This document shows, in pieces, positions 5,752 through 5,802 of a stretch of DNA of 5,802 nucleotides. The DNA lies in NCBI GenBank assembly GCA_002473085.1, contig DKTP01000049.1, forward strand, positions 1-5,802. Reading direction: 5' to 3'. Numbering within the stretch: position 1 is the first letter of the stretch; every line of letters starts with the position of its first letter. Position numbers and translations under genes: made by a program. This DNA comes from Anaerolineales bacterium UBA7227 (GTDB taxonomy: Bacteria > Chloroflexota > Anaerolineae > Anaerolineales > Villigracilaceae). The notes below the pieces were generated by a model that did no database searches, had not been told where the DNA came from, and saw only the letters and a program-made list of their open reading frames with translations.

Positions 5752-5754
5752 ATG
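5741..5754. promoter_or_regulatory. Palindrome CATTTG-GG-CAAATG over the -35 box
   Basis: A perfect 6-base inverted repeat with a 2-base centre overlaps the proposed -35 element (5746-5751). Its position would suit a repressor or activator dimer. It is short and in AT-richer sequence, so it may be chance; no regulator gene is in the window. Confidence 0.25.
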
Positions 5755-5764
5755 ATTTGTGTCC

Positions 5765-5796
5765 CCAATTTTTCCTGCTTTGTGATGAAAATTTGG
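5765..5796. repeat. AT-rich imperfect inverted repeat in the leader region
   Basis: CCAATTTTT (5765-5773) and AAAATTTGG (5788-5796) pair at 8 of 9 positions around a 14-base loop. It lies upstream of the proposed promoter and may be the weak terminator or control region of whatever lies beyond the right edge. The window ends in the palindrome GGAATTCC (5795-5802). No coding sequence is seen between 5696 and 5802. Confidence 0.2.
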
Positions 5797-5802
5797 AATT
5801 CC

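Noticed and set aside
241..5755. Many long open frames on the plus strand, such as 1313-2347, 2348-3574 and 4582-5241
   Set aside because: They lie antisense to well-supported genes, are Gly/Val/Ala/Arg-rich as expected of GC-rich antisense frames, and show no domain motifs. I see no plus-strand gene.

Overview
The window is GC-rich, apart from AT-rich patches, and reads as one compact five-gene operon, all on the minus strand and transcribed from right to left. The genes are called A to E here in transcription order. The style suggests a Chloroflexota (Anaerolineae-like) bacterium: a repeat of the GGGGCGAA...TTCGCCCC type, heptanucleotide tandem repeats inside coding sequence, strong AGGAGG-type ribosome binding sites, and the gene content itself. 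This placement is an inference from style; there is no phylogenetic marker in the window.

Layout, from the promoter end: an AT-richer leader (5696-5802) with a candidate promoter and a small palindrome; A (5300-5695), a two-helix membrane protein with a C-terminal zinc ribbon; B (3604-5274), a secreted/membrane protein of DUF2207-like layout ending in a Gly-rich and then Cys-Ala repeat tail with seven cysteines; C (2213-3577), a radical SAM/SPASM enzyme with an N-terminal PqqD-like RiPP recognition element (RRE); D (1184-2185), an uncharacterised protein with a single C-terminal membrane anchor; E (39-1175), a paralogue of C that keeps the RRE and the barrel but has lost every cluster-binding cysteine. 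Gaps between genes are 25, 26, 27 and 8 bases. The left end (4-46) is a palindromic repeat that supplies the last codons and the stop of E.

Most likely working model (inference): this is a ribosomally synthesised, post-translationally modified protein system. The substrate is not a short peptide but the Cys-Ala tail of a 556-residue membrane protein (B). C would bind B through its RRE and form radical-dependent links, such as thioethers, on the tail, which is predicted to lie in the cytosol. E would be a catalytically dead RRE-bearing partner (recognition, dimerisation or chaperone role). D and A are membrane proteins that may hold the complex at the membrane or work with the finished product. 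I recall a TIGRFAMs/NCBIfam class of SPASM maturases paired with Cys-rich proteins that resembles this, so the general pairing may be known; I could not check it. The pseudo-enzyme E, the repeat arrays bordering the RRE of C, and the repeat-derived end of E are the least expected parts.
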